44,881 nucleotides of DNA, taken from Deltaproteobacteria bacterium HGW-Deltaproteobacteria-14 (GTDB lineage Bacteria; Myxococcota_A; UBA9042; PHBI01). Each line of letters starts with the position of its first letter. Position 1 is the stretch's first letter. The stretch covers positions 1 through 44,881 of the forward strand of contig PHBI01000085.1 in the NCBI GenBank assembly GCA_002841945.1. The letters are read 5' to 3'. The position numbers and the translations under genes are program-made. Below, piece by piece: positions 17,074 through 26,416 of the stretch. Under the pieces are notes generated by a model that searched no databases, had not been told where the DNA came from, and was given only the letters and a program-made list of their open reading frames with translations.

Positions 17074-18402
17074 ATGCGCATTTCGACCATAATTATCTCG
17101 GCTTCGCTCCTCCTCCTCCCCCTCTGGGGCGGCTCGGGCTGCGGTGACGATCCGATCACGCACCCGACCGACACCGGCGGCGACGCGACGGACACCGTCG
17201 AGCCGCCGACCGTCGTCTTGACGTTGCACCTGACCGACTTCGTGAGTCAGGCCGACCTCTCCGGGCTGGCGGTCACGATCGGCGACGCTACGGGCACCAC
17301 CGGCGACGACGGCACGGTCGCCCTCACGGTGGCCGCCGACGCGGACGTGGTCATCGACGTGACCGGCCCCGGGACGCGCCCTCACCTCTTCTACATCCAC
17401 ACCGGCGCCGATGACGCGTCGCTCGCATACCCGCTCGCGGCCGACCCGACCATCAGCGCGTTCGAGGCCATCCTCCAGCTGACCATCGACGACGCCAGGG
17501 GGATCCTCGAGATCGCCGCGGTCGACGCCGACACCGGCGCGCCCATCCCGGACCTGACGATCGCGACCGACGCCGCGGCGGACGTGGCCCTCGTCTACGA
17601 CCCGACGTCTCAGACCGGCCTCAGCGCCGGCAACACGACCGTGGCCGGCGCCCCGTCAGCGGCGATCTTCGTCAACATCGCGGCGGGCTCGGTGACCCCC
17701 ACCTTCACCCACCTCTGGGGCTGGACCTGCACCGGCCCGGCGGCCCTCGACGTCCCCGCCGGCTCCCACGTCCTCGCCGAGTACGCCTGCACCTACACCC
17801 CGGTCCGCCAGGACGTGAAGCTCACCGACTTCGTGTCCGGCGAGGTGGTCCCGGGGGCGACCGTGAGCGTGCTCGGCCAGACCCTGACGTCCGACGCACA
17901 GGGGCTCGTCGCCTACGACGCTCCGCCCAACGCCGACGTCGCGCTCACCGTGACGGGCACCGGCTTCCGCGACCACGTCATCTACCGGCGCACCGCGGAC
18001 CACCAGGCGCTGGAGACCTACCCCCTGGCGACCGACACGACCATCAGCACGCTCGAGGCCGCCCTGCAGGTGACGGTCGACGACACCAAGGGCATCCTCG
18101 AGCTGACGCCGCGCGAGGCGGGCAGCCGCGCGTTCATCCCGGGCCTGACGGCCGAGCTCGACGTCACCTACGACGTGGGGCTGGTGTTCGACGCCGAGGC
18201 CGCCACCGGCCTCAGCGCCGGGACCACCACCCTGGCCGGCTCGCCGTCGACGATCATCTTCGTCAACGCCGCCGCGGGGGATGTCACGCCGAGCTTCAGC
18301 GACGCCGCTGGCAACGTATGCAGCGTCGGCCCCCAGGTCGTTCCGATCGCCGCGGGGAGCTACGTCATCGCCGAGTACGAGTGCGCCGTCCCGAGCGAGT
18401 GA
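17074..18402 (+). CDS. Lipoprotein with two duplicated beta-rich modules
   Basis: 442 residues. MRISTIIISASLLLLPLWGGSGC is a lipoprotein signal with the lipobox Cys at residue 23, followed by an Asp/Thr-rich linker. The mature protein contains two tandem copies of a module of about 190 residues. Copy 1 runs LTDFVSQADLSGLAVTIG to LAEYACTYTP, and copy 2 runs LTDFVSGEVVPGATVSVLG to IAEYECAVPSE. Each copy has a carboxypeptidase-regulatory/CNA-B-like fold start (T.DDGTVALTV and TSDAQGLVAYD), a TISxxEAxLQxTxDDxxGILE segment, and a TGLSAGxTTxAGxPSxxIFVN segment. The upstream open frame to 16798 is ignored because the lipoprotein signal fixes the start. Function unknown; surface structural or adhesive role possible. 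Confidence 0.82.
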   Translation: MRISTIIISASLLLLPLWGGSGCGDDPITHPTDTGGDATDTVEPPTVVLTLHLTDFVSQADLSGLAVTIGDATGTTGDDGTVALTVAADADVVIDVTGPGTRPHLFYIHTGADDASLAYPLAADPTISAFEAILQLTIDDARGILEIAAVDADTGAPIPDLTIATDAAADVALVYDPTSQTGLSAGNTTVAGAPSAAIFVNIAAGSVTPTFTHLWGWTCTGPAALDVPAGSHVLAEYACTYTPVRQDVKLTDFVSGEVVPGATVSVLGQTLTSDAQGLVAYDAPPNADVALTVTGTGFRDHVIYRRTADHQALETYPLATDTTISTLEAALQVTVDDTKGILELTPREAGSRAFIPGLTAELDVTYDVGLVFDAEAATGLSAGTTTLAGSPSTIIFVNAAAGDVTPSFSDAAGNVCSVGPQVVPIAAGSYVIAEYECAVPSE

Positions 18403-18411
18403 GCTCCCGCG

Positions 18412-18612
18412 CCTGAAAGGCCCGCCTCGCCAACGCGAAGCGGCCCGGCAGCGGGGCGACCAGTCGGACCCGAGTGCGCCTCCGGTGCGCCGCACGCGCG
18501 GCCGGTCCGCGGGTCGTCCCCGCTGGCCCGCCGCCGATCCGTTCCCACCTTCTCAGCTGAGTTTCGCCACCGCCTCGCCCGCTTCGCGTTTGGCCAGGCG
18601 GCCCTTTCGGGG
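18412..18612. repeat. Imperfect inverted repeat of about 30 bases flanking 130 bases
   Basis: The left arm (about 18412-18447) and the right arm (about 18576-18612) are near reverse complements. Shared core words are CGCTTCGCGTT, AGGCGG and CCTTTC, with two or three one-base gaps. They lie between the lipoprotein and the SGNH hydrolase gene. No open frame of note lies inside. It may be a mobile-element trace or a long-stem terminator. Confidence 0.45.
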
Positions 18613-18665
18613 TGCGAAACCGCGTCGTATCGGTCGAAGACCTGCCGTCTCAGGGGAGGTGGACC

Positions 18666-19439
18666 ATGAAGCGGCTCGTCCTGAAGATGCTCCCGGTCTC
18701 TCTGGTCTTGGCGACCCTGCTCGCCCCGCGCACCACCCGGTGGCCGGCCGAGGGCGCCGTGATCGATGACCCCACCCTGCCGTCCGTGCTGCTCATCGGC
18801 GACTCGATCAGCAAGGGCTACGCCCCGATCGCGCGGGCCCACCTCGCGGCCGAGGCGAACGTCCACTGGCCGCTCGAGAACTGCCACGCCACCAGCGACG
18901 GCCTCGCACGACTCGACGCCTGGCTCGCAGGTCGCCGCTGGGACGTCATCCACTTCAACTGGGGGCTGCACGACCTGAAGTACGTCCACGACGGCGCCCT
19001 CGCGGCGCCTGGCGTCGGACGGCGCGCCACCCCCCTCGAGGCCTACCAGCGCAACCTCGAACGCCTCGTCACGCGCCTCGAGGCGACCGGCGCACAGCTC
19101 GTCTGGGCGTCGACCACTCCCGTCCCGCCGGGCTGCAACGGTCGCGTCCACGGCGACGCGGCCGTCTACAACGCCGCCGCGCTCCGCGTGATGCGCCGCC
19201 ACGGTGTCTTGGTGAACGACCTCCACGCCTTCGCCCTGCCTCGCCTGCGCGACCTCCAGCGTCCCCGCGACGTCCACTTCACCACCACCGGGTCCGCCGC
19301 GCTCGCCGCGCAGGTCGCCCGCGCGGTCCGGACGGCGCTCGACGGGCCGCGCGAGGCCGCCGCCTGCCCGGGCCCCGGCCGCGACGACGAGCAGCCGCAG
19401 CCCGCCGCCGCGCCATGGCCCGCCGCCGCGGATGGATGA
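18666..19439 (+). CDS. SGNH/GDSL-family hydrolase, exported
   Basis: 257 residues. A hydrophobic N-terminus (LVLKMLPVSLVLATLLA) suggests a signal peptide or anchor. Block I is VLLIGDSIS with catalytic Ser47. The Asn/Gly of the family appear in HFNWGLHDLKY, and the C-terminal catalytic pair Asp-x-x-His is in RDVHFTTTGSAALA. The protein should be a periplasmic or surface esterase/lipase or acyl-sugar hydrolase; substrate unknown. The ATG at 18666 is preceded by GGGGAGGT (18653-18660) at good spacing. The last 30 residues are Pro/Ala-rich and probably disordered. Confidence 0.87.
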   Translation: MKRLVLKMLPVSLVLATLLAPRTTRWPAEGAVIDDPTLPSVLLIGDSISKGYAPIARAHLAAEANVHWPLENCHATSDGLARLDAWLAGRRWDVIHFNWGLHDLKYVHDGALAAPGVGRRATPLEAYQRNLERLVTRLEATGAQLVWASTTPVPPGCNGRVHGDAAVYNAAALRVMRRHGVLVNDLHAFALPRLRDLQRPRDVHFTTTGSAALAAQVARAVRTALDGPREAAACPGPGRDDEQPQPAAAPWPAAADG

Positions 19440-19466
19440 ACGCGACCGTCCCGCCGCGCCCCCCCA

Positions 19467-20378
19467 TCAGGACGCGCGCGCCGCGCTCAGCTCGTCGTCG
19501 AGGAGCCGCCGGATGAGGCGCGTCGCCGGGCCGGGGTGAGGGTCCCGGCGCCACACCAGGCGCGGCTCGAAGGTGAAGGCGCCGCCCTCGTCGAAGGGCA
19601 GGCGCACCAAGTCGCCGCGCGCGACGAGGTCAGCGACGAGGTGGGTCGGCAGCCAGCCGAAGCCGACCCCGCCCAGGATCGCCTCGCGCTTGGAGAGGAA
19701 GTCCGACAGGCGCACCAGGTGCGGGCTCCCGAGGCGCAGGCGGTGCGGCCGCAGGTGACGGTCCGAGGCGCTGTCGGTCACGACCAGCTCGACGTGCTGC
19801 ACGAGGTCGGCCCGGGTCACCGCCGAGAGCGCCGCGAGCGGGTGGTCGGACCGCGCGAGGAGCCACATCGTCACCGGCTCCATCGGCGCGCTCTCGAAGT
19901 CCGGGTGCCCCGGGAAGTCGAGCGCCATCATCAGGTCCGCCCGGTGCCCGGCGAAGCGCTCGTGGACCCCGCCGAGGTACTCGACGACCACCTCGACCCG
20001 GGTCGGCACCGCCTCGCGGCTCAGGCGGTTGAGCGCGCGCATCACCGGCCCGAGGGGCAACACCCCGTCGACGACCAGCGCGAGCTCCGGCTCCCAGCCC
20101 CGGCCGAGCTGCTCGGCGTAGCGCCCGAGCGCGGTGGCGCGCTCGAGCAGCGCCCGCGCCTCCGCCAGAAACGCCGCGCCCGCCGGGGTCAGCACCGCCC
20201 GGTGTCCGCTCCGATCGAAGAGCGCGAAGCCCACCGCGTCCTCGAGCGAGCGCACGGCGTAGCTCACCGCCGACGTCACGCGGTGCAGCGCCTCCCCCGC
20301 GGCCCGGAAGCTGCCGTGCCGGTCGACGGCGTCGAACGCCTCGAGCTGGTCGAGGCCGAAGCGGAGGCGCTCGCTCAC
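19467..20378 (-). CDS. LysR-family transcriptional regulator
   Basis: 303 residues, the usual LysR length. The N-terminal winged helix is clear: LDQLEAFDAVDRHGSFRAAGEALHRVTSAVSYAVRSLE in pieces, with RAVLTPAGAAFL closing the wing. The C-terminal part (about residue 90 on) is the periplasmic-binding-like effector domain. The GTG at 20378 overlaps the stop of the upstream UbiB-like gene (GTGA), so both are cotranscribed. Its target is not known; the divergent tyrosine-catabolic genes two genes away are possible but this is speculation. The domain SDFLSKREAILGGVGFGWLP is typical of ArgP-like or ModE-like LysR effectors only in general form. Confidence 0.93.
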   Translation of the reverse strand: MSERLRFGLDQLEAFDAVDRHGSFRAAGEALHRVTSAVSYAVRSLEDAVGFALFDRSGHRAVLTPAGAAFLAEARALLERATALGRYAEQLGRGWEPELALVVDGVLPLGPVMRALNRLSREAVPTRVEVVVEYLGGVHERFAGHRADLMMALDFPGHPDFESAPMEPVTMWLLARSDHPLAALSAVTRADLVQHVELVVTDSASDRHLRPHRLRLGSPHLVRLSDFLSKREAILGGVGFGWLPTHLVADLVARGDLVRLPFDEGGAFTFEPRLVWRRDPHPGPATRLIRRLLDDELSAARAS

Positions 20379-21736
20379 GGCACCCGCGCCGACAGCACGC
20401 CGTCGGTGAGCTCCGACTCGATCGCCCGCCAGTCCGCCTCCGCCCCGAGGCGCGCCAGCACGGCGTAGAGCCCAAAGCGAATCCGATATAAAAACAACAG
20501 CTTGCCCGGGACGCGCAGGCGGAAGATGGCGCGCTTGGTCTTGTACGCCTGGCCGATCGCCGTGCTCGCGCCGGCGGCGATGACGTGGGATCCGCGCTCC
20601 ATCACCGGGCCGTAGAACGCGCGCAGGAGGTCGCGGGTGGCGTCGAAGCGCTCGCCGGCGGCGCCGGGGTCGCGCGCGCCGAGGCCCACCATGGCGTCGC
20701 GGATCTTCGGCGCGTCGTCGTCACGGACCGCCTCCGACAGCGCCGCGAGGGCCCGCACCGTGGCCGCGTCGAAGGCGCGCACGCAGCCGTAGTCGAGCAC
20801 CGCGAGGCGCCCGTACGGAGCGAACACCAGGTTGCCGGGGTGCGGGTCGGCGTTGAAGATGCCGTGGCGGTACAGCGTGCCGACGTAGAAGTCGTAGAGG
20901 GCGCGCCCGACGGCGGCCCGCTCCGCGGCGCTCGGCTCGGTCGCGAGCCAGCGGTCGAAGCCGACGCCGTCGTACCAGGTCGTCGTCAGGACGCGCTGCC
21001 CGCACCAGCCGTCGTGGACCGCCGGCACGTCGACCCGCGCGTGGCCCGCGAGGAGCTCCCCGAAGCGCCGCTGCCGCGTGGCCTCGAGGCCGTAATCGCA
21101 CTCCTCGAGGAAGCGCTCCTGGGCCTCGACGATGGTCTCCTTGATGTTGGCGCCCGGCGCCATGAGCCCCCCCATGACCTTGCCGATCGACGCCGAGCGA
21201 AAGTCCGCGCGGATGGCCTCGTCGATGCCGGGGTGGCGCACCTTCACCGCCACCTGGGTCCCGTCGGGGCGGCGGGCGCGGTGGACCTGGCCGATCGACG
21301 CGCTCGCGGCCGGCTCGGGGTCCAGGCTCGCGAGGATGGCGTCCGCCTCGGCCGGCACATCCTCGCGGATCGTGGCGGCGATGGCCTCGAAGGGCGTCGG
21401 CTGTGAGTAGACCTGCAGGAGCCCCAGCAGGCGCTGGGTCTCTGGCGGCATCTCGGCGTCGATGTAGCTCAGGATCTGCCCCATCTTCATGGCGATCCCC
21501 TTGAGCTGCCCCAGAGACATCACCATCCGCTCGATCGCCTCCGGGTCCGCGGCGCCCAGCCCCTCACCGGGGCCACCGCCCTTGCGCGCCGCCCGGGCGG
21601 TGCGGAGCGCCGTCCCCGCCATCCGCCGCAGGCGCCCCAAGGCCGAGGTCGGCACCGCGGCGCCACCGCCGCCGCGGAGGCGCTCGAACAGCCCGGCGAG
21701 GCGGTCGTCGTCGTCGTCGTCGTGGTCTCTGCCCAT
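20375..21736 (-). CDS. ABC1/UbiB/AarF-family atypical kinase
   Basis: 453 residues from ATG 21736. Family marks in order: KMGQ (Lys84-Gln87) of the KxGQ helix, the Ala-rich loop PAASASIGQVHRA (142-154), catalytic-fold lysine VAVKV (Lys165), NADPHPGNLVF (Asp297, Asn302) and LDYG (315-317) in place of DFG. Proteins of this family bind ATP and support ubiquinone or other lipid biosynthesis. The N-terminus carries His followed by six Asp, a short acidic run unlike the rest. A GTG 11 codons earlier (21769) is an alternative start; neither has a strong Shine-Dalgarno. It is cotranscribed with the LysR gene and divergent from hmgA. Confidence 0.92.
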   Translation of the reverse strand: MGRDHDDDDDDRLAGLFERLRGGGGAAVPTSALGRLRRMAGTALRTARAARKGGGPGEGLGAADPEAIERMVMSLGQLKGIAMKMGQILSYIDAEMPPETQRLLGLLQVYSQPTPFEAIAATIREDVPAEADAILASLDPEPAASASIGQVHRARRPDGTQVAVKVRHPGIDEAIRADFRSASIGKVMGGLMAPGANIKETIVEAQERFLEECDYGLEATRQRRFGELLAGHARVDVPAVHDGWCGQRVLTTTWYDGVGFDRWLATEPSAAERAAVGRALYDFYVGTLYRHGIFNADPHPGNLVFAPYGRLAVLDYGCVRAFDAATVRALAALSEAVRDDDAPKIRDAMVGLGARDPGAAGERFDATRDLLRAFYGPVMERGSHVIAAGASTAIGQAYKTKRAIFRLRVPGKLLFLYRIRFGLYAVLARLGAEADWRAIESELTDGVLSARVP

Positions 21737-21839
21737 GCGCTCTGGATAGCGCTTCCGACCACCCTGCACCGCAGGCCGGGCAGCGCGAGGAGGCCTCGAC
21801 CTCGACCGAGTCGCCGCAGCTGGCGCACAGGGTGCTCAT
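21564..21839 (-). CDS. Possible small zinc-ribbon reading frame overlapping the ubiB-like gene start
   Basis: From ATG 21839 the minus strand reads MSTLCASCGDSVEVEASSRC and then PACGAGW, a two-knuckle C-x2-C ... C-x2-C zinc ribbon, as often found at the N-terminus of Myxococcota proteins. After residue 35 the frame becomes Arg/Pro-rich and runs antisense-like within the UbiB gene in another frame, ending at 21564. GGAAG lies two bases before the ATG. Either the ribbon is a tiny protein with a meaningless tail, or a frameshift separates it from the UbiB-like kinase. Confidence 0.35.
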   Translation of the reverse strand: MSTLCASCGDSVEVEASSRCPACGAGWSEALSRAHGQRPRRRRRRPPRRAVRAPPRRRWRRGADLGLGAPAADGGDGAPHRPGGAQGRWPR

Positions 21840-22014
21840 GTCTTCCGATATACCACGCCGGGACGAGGGTTGGTGCGGCCGATCGACGCGCACGTGGTGG
21901 CGCGGCGAGCGACCGGCGTCGTTGTTCAATATTTCAGAACTTAAAATGCAAAGTTTTTCGATTTCGTTGACCCACGGGCCGGCGCTATCATCGAGCGAAT
22001 CACAGCCAGGGGCG
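21840..22014. promoter_or_regulatory. AT-rich divergent promoter region before hmgA and the kinase gene
   Basis: Bases about 21920-21968 are strikingly AT-rich for this genome (TTGTTCAATATTTCAG, then TTAAAATGCAAAGTTTTTC). They lie between the divergent ubiB-like and hmgA genes and are the natural place for a promoter and regulator site. No box pair with standard 17-base spacing could be fixed with confidence; TTGACC at 21967 and TATCAT at 21986 are too close. Confidence 0.5.
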
Positions 22015-22020
22015 ATGAGG

Positions 22021-23127
22021 ATGCATTGGATACGCGGACGGGTGACCCGTCAGGCCCACGTCGACGTACCGGAGGGCACCGTCGAGGAGGAGTTCGGGCG
22101 CAACGGCTTCTTCGGCCGCTACGCGCACCTCTACCGGACCCAGGCCCCGGTGGGCTGGACCCGCATCGAGGGCGAGCTGCGCCCGCGCGCGCTCGACGTC
22201 TCGGATCTGGGCGTCGGCGCCGGCGACTATCTGGGCAGCCGCGTCGCGGTCCTCGAGAACGCCGACGTCAAGGTCCACGTCGCGAGCCTCGACCGCGCGA
22301 TGCCGTACCACTTCCGCAACGCCGACGGCGATGAGGTCCTCTTCGTCCACCGCGGCGCCGGGACCCTGCACACCGACTTCGGCCCCATCGGCTACCGCGA
22401 AGGCGACTACCTCGTCGTCCCGCGGGGCACCGTGTACCGCCTCTACCCCGACGCCCCGACGCGCCTGCTGGTGGTCGAGTCCGCGGCCGAGATCGCCCTG
22501 CCCGACAAGGGCCTGCTCGGCCAGACGGCGCTGTTCGACCCGGCCGTCATCGAGGTCCCCTCCCCCGGCCCCGCCCCGGTCCCCGACGCCCCGGAGCGCC
22601 GCGAGTGGGAGCTCAAGGTGCAGCGCCAGGGGTGCCTCACCTCGGTCTTCTACCCCTTCGACCCGATCAACACCGTCGGCTGGAAGGGCGACCTCACCGT
22701 GTGGCGCGTCAACGTCGCCGACATCCGCCCGGTGAGCTCCGACCGCTACCACCTGCCGCCGAGCGCCCACGCGACCTTCGTCACCCCGGCGATGGTCATC
22801 GTGACGTTCCTCCCCCGCCCCCTCGAGAACGGCGACCCCGGCGCGATGAAGGTCCCCTTCTTCCACGCCAACATCGACTTCGACGAGGTCATCTTCTACC
22901 ACCGCGGCCAGTTCTTCAGCCGCGAGGGGGTCGGCCCCGGGATGCTGACCTTCCACCCCCAAGGCATCCACCACGGGCCCCAGCCGGGCGCCGTCGAGGC
23001 GAGCCGCGACAAGACCGCGACCGACGAGGTCGCCGTGATGATCGACACCCGCCGCCCGCTCGCGCTCACCGAGGCCGCGCAGCGGGTCGAGTGGAAGGAC
23101 TACTGGAAGAGCTGGAGCAAGTCATGA
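22021..23127 (+). CDS. hmgA: Homogentisate 1,2-dioxygenase
   Basis: 368 residues, the short bacterial cupin form of homogentisate dioxygenase, which opens the ring of homogentisate to maleylacetoacetate in tyrosine and phenylalanine breakdown. Iron ligands are likely His282 and Glu289 in FHANIDFDEVIFYHRG and His318 in GIHHGPQPG. Early family marks are EEFGRNGFFGRYAHLYR and GWTRIEG. ATG 22021 is chosen over ATG 22015 because AGGGG at 22008-22012 stands eight bases before it; the two differ by two residues. The stop overlaps the hppD start (ATGA), so the pair is translationally coupled. Confidence 0.92.
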   Translation: MHWIRGRVTRQAHVDVPEGTVEEEFGRNGFFGRYAHLYRTQAPVGWTRIEGELRPRALDVSDLGVGAGDYLGSRVAVLENADVKVHVASLDRAMPYHFRNADGDEVLFVHRGAGTLHTDFGPIGYREGDYLVVPRGTVYRLYPDAPTRLLVVESAAEIALPDKGLLGQTALFDPAVIEVPSPGPAPVPDAPERREWELKVQRQGCLTSVFYPFDPINTVGWKGDLTVWRVNVADIRPVSSDRYHLPPSAHATFVTPAMVIVTFLPRPLENGDPGAMKVPFFHANIDFDEVIFYHRGQFFSREGVGPGMLTFHPQGIHHGPQPGAVEASRDKTATDEVAVMIDTRRPLALTEAAQRVEWKDYWKSWSKS

Positions 23128-24173
23128 CCCACACCCCGCCCACCGCCAACCCCCTCGGCCTGCGCGGCGTCGCCTTCGTCGCCTGGGCCTCCCCCGATCC
23201 GAGCGCGCTGGACGCCCTGTTCACCGGCTTCGGCTTCTCCCGCGTCGCGCAGCACCGCGAGCTCGCCGTCGATCTCTACTCCCAGCACGACATCCTCTTC
23301 CTCCTCGACCGGCAGCCCGGCGGGCAGGCCCTGGCCTTCGCCGCCGAGCACGGCCCCTCGATCCCGGCGATGGGCTGGTGGGTCGACGACGCGGCCGCCG
23401 CCCTCGCCGAGGCCACGGCCCGCGGCGCCCGCCCCTTCACCGGCAACGGCACCCTCCCCGGCGTCCCGGCCATCTACGGCATCGGCGACTCGCTCATCTA
23501 CCTCGTCGAGGGCCACGGCGCGGGCGCCGCCGCCCCATGGCGCGCCGCCTTCGTCCCGCACCCGGCCCCGCGCCAGGTCGCCGACAAGGGCTTCCGCGTC
23601 ATCGACCACCTGACCAACAACGTCCCGAGCGGCGGGCTCGCCCCCTGGTCGGCGTTCTACAAGGACGTCTTCGGCTTCACCGAGGTGCGCTACTTCGACA
23701 TCAAGGGCGAGAAGACCGGCCTCGTCTCCTTCGCGCTGCGCTCGCCCGACGGGAGCTTCTCCATCCCGATCAACGAGGGCAGCGAGGCGAAGTCCCAGAT
23801 CGAGGAGTACCTGCGCGAATACAAGGGGCCGGGCATCCAGCACCTGGCGTTCTTGACCGACGACCTGCTCGCCTCCCTCGACGCCCTCGAGGGCAGCGGC
23901 ATCGCCACCCTCGACATCGACGCCGAGTACTACGACACCGTCTACGACCGCGTCCCCGGGGTGGTCGAGGACCGCGAGCGCGTCCGCGCCCACCAGGTCC
24001 TCATCGACGGCGACGACGACGGCTACCTGCTGCAGGTGTTCACGAAGAACCTGGTCGGCCCGATCTTCATCGAGATGATCCAGCGCCGAAACCACCTCTC
24101 CTTCGGCGAGGGCAACTTCGGCGCCCTGTTCCGCAGCATCGAGCGCGACCAGGAGCGCCGCGGCGTCCTGTAG
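23124..24173 (+). CDS. hppD: 4-Hydroxyphenylpyruvate dioxygenase
   Basis: 349 residues, normal for the bacterial enzyme that converts 4-hydroxyphenylpyruvate to homogentisate, the substrate of the preceding gene product. It has two VOC-type halves. The three iron ligands are present: His162 in VIDHLTNNV, His240 in GIQHLAFLTDD and Glu317 in IFIEMIQRRNH. QSEG-like C-terminal FGEGNFGALFRSIE is also typical. Together with hmgA it supplies the first two oxygen-dependent steps of tyrosine catabolism. Maleylacetoacetate isomerase and fumarylacetoacetase are not in the window. A strong terminator follows. Confidence 0.96.
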   Translation: MTHTPPTANPLGLRGVAFVAWASPDPSALDALFTGFGFSRVAQHRELAVDLYSQHDILFLLDRQPGGQALAFAAEHGPSIPAMGWWVDDAAAALAEATARGARPFTGNGTLPGVPAIYGIGDSLIYLVEGHGAGAAAPWRAAFVPHPAPRQVADKGFRVIDHLTNNVPSGGLAPWSAFYKDVFGFTEVRYFDIKGEKTGLVSFALRSPDGSFSIPINEGSEAKSQIEEYLREYKGPGIQHLAFLTDDLLASLDALEGSGIATLDIDAEYYDTVYDRVPGVVEDRERVRAHQVLIDGDDDGYLLQVFTKNLVGPIFIEMIQRRNHLSFGEGNFGALFRSIERDQERRGVL

Positions 24174-24197
24174 CACCTCACTGCAATGCAGCAGCGA

Positions 24198-24229
24198 AAA
24201 GGGGAGCTTCTTATCAGAAGCTCCCCTTT
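24198..24229. terminator. Strong bidirectional intrinsic terminator
   Basis: A perfect 14-bp stem (AAAGGGGAGCTTCT / AGAAGCTCCCCTTT) encloses the loop TATC. It is followed by a TTT-C-TT-C-TT tract on the plus strand and flanked by A residues on the left that give a T-run on the minus strand. It sits between the convergent hppD and HEAT-repeat genes and can stop both. Confidence 0.93.
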
Positions 24230-24261
24230 CTTCTTGTGCGATGCGTCAGACGCGGCCGCGG

Positions 24262-25185
<924 letters not shown>

Positions 25186-25544
25186 CGCCTCCAGCGGGGA
25201 CAACTCGAAGGGGTGGGCACGGTCGACCGCGCGCGTCTGCCGCGCGTCCGACCCATGGGTGGCAGGACGGTAGCATCCTCGGCGAGGGCGCGCGACCCCA
25301 ACCGGAACCTGACGGTGCGCCGGAGGTCGCGGCGCCTCCCCGCCGCCGTAAAAAATGAACGAAATCAAGTTTTAACGGTGATCGCCGGGGGGCGACGCGG
25401 CGGCCCGAGCCGCCTCCACCCCGGGGGGGCGAGACCGCGCGCGGCCGCTTCCAGCCGAACTGATCGGTGGGTGGCGCGAGACCCGCCTTGTCTCGCGCCC
25501 ATGGGATCGGTAGAACACGTCCAACCTCGAAGGCGGGTGCGACG
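25186..25544. other. Divergent intergenic region between HEAT-repeat and lipoprotein genes
   Basis: 359 bases without a convincing gene. An AT-rich island at about 25349-25375 (GTAAAAAATGAACGAAATC, then AAGTTTTAAC) stands out and may hold promoter elements for one or both divergent genes; its ends GTAAAA and TTTTAAC are a loose inverted pair. A G-rich run (GGGGGG) lies near 25425. Confidence 0.4.
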
Positions 25545-26414
25545 ATGATCTCCGCGAAGCAGCTCTTTCTCGTCCTGGGTACCGCACTCCTGGCCGTCCC
25601 GGCCTGTGGCGACGACGCGACCCAGGGCGCCGATCCGAACCGCGTCGTCCTGGTGGACACCCAGGTCGTGCCGGACACCGTGGTGGCCGGGGCCAGCGCG
25701 ACGGTCAACTGCGCGGCGGCGACCGCGACCGGCGAGATCGTCACCCAGCGCCCGTTCTCGCTGGTCGTGACCCCCGCCGAGGCGGCCACCGTCATCGGCC
25801 TCACGGTCACCAGCACCCACGCCGGGACGTTCACCGTCGCGTGCCGCGACGACGACGCCGAGCTGACCGACGACACCCCCGTCACCGTCACCGTCATCGC
25901 CGCCGGCGCCGACCACAGCGTGCTGACCATCGCCGCCCCGTCGATCGCCGCCGGCGCGACCACCGCGGTCGAGTGCTTCGTCGCCGATCGCTACGGCAAC
26001 CCCACCGCCGACGCGTCCTTCGTGGCCTCGGCGCCGGCCGGGGTCACGGTCGCCGGCGGCGTGGCGACCGGCACGACCGTCGGCAGCTACGACCTGACCT
26101 GCGACAGCGACGCCGTCACGGCGGCGAACAAGGGCACGGGCCAGCTCACCATCACCCCGGGCGCGATCGCCAGCCTCGAGCTGCGCTTCGTCCCAGAGGC
26201 CCTCGCCTACGCGATCGATCAGCCGGTGCGGATCGAGGGGATCGGCATCGACGCCTACGGCAACCCGGTCAGCGAGGACGCCGTCCCGGTGAAGAGCCTC
26301 AGCGCCACGCCGAGCGGGCCGGAGACGATCTTCGGCGACGCCCTCGACCGCATCCGCTTCGCCACCGAGGGCAAGTACGTCGTGTCCGCCGAGGCCGTGG
26401 CCGGCGGGGGCTGA
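25545..26414 (+). CDS. Large lipoprotein, N-terminal part (frame broken at 26406-26414)
   Basis: 289 residues before a stop. MISAKQLFLVLGTALLAVPAC is a lipoprotein signal with Cys21 as the lipidated residue, followed by GDDATQG. The mature part holds repeated Ig-like (invasin/BIG-type) modules: VVLVDTQVVPDTVVAGASATVNC, TIAAPSIAAGATTAVECFVADRYGNPTADASF and VRIEGIGIDAYGNPVSEDAVPV, each beginning with a V/A-G-A...C pattern. The frame ends at TGA 26412 directly after a run of five G; an extra G would let it continue into the next reading frame without a gap in sense. So this and the next entry are one gene. Confidence 0.75.
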   Translation: MISAKQLFLVLGTALLAVPACGDDATQGADPNRVVLVDTQVVPDTVVAGASATVNCAAATATGEIVTQRPFSLVVTPAEAATVIGLTVTSTHAGTFTVACRDDDAELTDDTPVTVTVIAAGADHSVLTIAAPSIAAGATTAVECFVADRYGNPTADASFVASAPAGVTVAGGVATGTTVGSYDLTCDSDAVTAANKGTGQLTITPGAIASLELRFVPEALAYAIDQPVRIEGIGIDAYGNPVSEDAVPVKSLSATPSGPETIFGDALDRIRFATEGKYVVSAEAVAGGG

Positions 26415-26416
26415 CG

